This document shows, in pieces, positions 62,812 through 64,000 of a stretch of 64,000 nt of DNA. This DNA is from Piromyces finnis (taxonomy: Eukaryota > Neocallimastigomycota > Neocallimastigomycetes > Neocallimastigales > Neocallimastigaceae). The stretch is from contig MCFH01000051.1 of assembly GCA_002104945.1 (NCBI GenBank), positions 248,001-312,000 on the forward strand, given 5' to 3'. A program made the translations under genes and the position numbers. Position 1 is the first letter of the stretch. Every line of letters begins with the position of its first letter. The notes beneath the pieces are model-generated. The model ran no database searches. It saw only the letters and a program-made list of their open reading frames with translations, and was not told the origin of the DNA.

Positions 62812-64000
<1,189 letters not shown>

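Overview
The window looks like nuclear DNA of an anaerobic gut fungus (Neocallimastigomycota). Intergenic DNA is almost pure A and T, full of homopolymer and (ATTT)n/(AAT)n runs. Genes are visibly richer in G+C and carry short GT..AG introns. The gene set includes a CotH-family protein ending in two fungal (CBM10-like) dockerin modules, the signature of the gut-fungal cellulosome, plus a CBM1-pectate lyase. The genus cannot be named from this sequence.

Layout. 0.7-1.9 kb: secreted CBM1-PL1 pectate lyase (+). 4.1-5.9 kb: ankyrin-repeat protein (+). 7.0-12.3 kb: a LINE (non-LTR retrotransposon, -) with open endonuclease and reverse transcriptase domains, fused at its 5' side to a second partial LINE copy. 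12.7-14.4 kb: CotH-dockerin protein (-). 15.2-15.7 kb: a GC-richer, poly(A)-tailed retroposon (-) bounded by a perfect 15-bp target-site duplication. 18.6-25.3 kb: RRP5 ribosome-biogenesis factor (+, 10 exons). 26.1-27.8 kb: ER membrane J-protein of the DNAJB12/14 type (-, 5 exons). 29.8-30.6 kb: Swi5-like recombination protein (-, 4 exons). 31.2-32.2 kb: BLOC-1 subunit 2 (+, 4 exons). 33.3-38.1 kb: COG complex subunit 5 (+, about 15 exons). 39.6-41.0 kb: divergent protein kinase (-, 3 exons). 41-48.5 kb: a gene-poor AT desert with a 28-bp perfect inverted repeat and a 41-bp direct repeat. 48.5 kb: small Thr-rich secreted protein (+). 50.0-50.7 kb: intronless class I methyltransferase (-). 51.7-53.4 kb: mannose-6-phosphate isomerase (-, 4 exons). 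54.7-55.9 kb: secreted C39-like cysteine peptidase with Cys-rich repeats (-). 57.0-60.4 kb: a second, 5'-truncated LINE copy with a broken RT motif A, again abutting a diverged LINE fragment. 60.7-62.8 kb: a Pro/Met/His/Cys repeat protein (-).

The genes do not form one pathway. There is a secreted/plant-cell-wall set (pectate lyase, CotH-dockerin, C39-like peptidase, Thr-rich peptide). There is a housekeeping set (RRP5, J-protein, Swi5, BLOC1S2, COG5, PMI), in which the membrane-traffic genes BLOC1S2 and COG5 are adjacent on the same strand. There are also at least three retroelement insertions. The most interesting items are the retroposon with a perfect target-site duplication, the two chimeric LINE 5' junctions, and the Pro/Met/His/Cys repeat protein. 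Exon boundaries were placed by hand from GT/AG sites and reading phase; no transcript or database was consulted.
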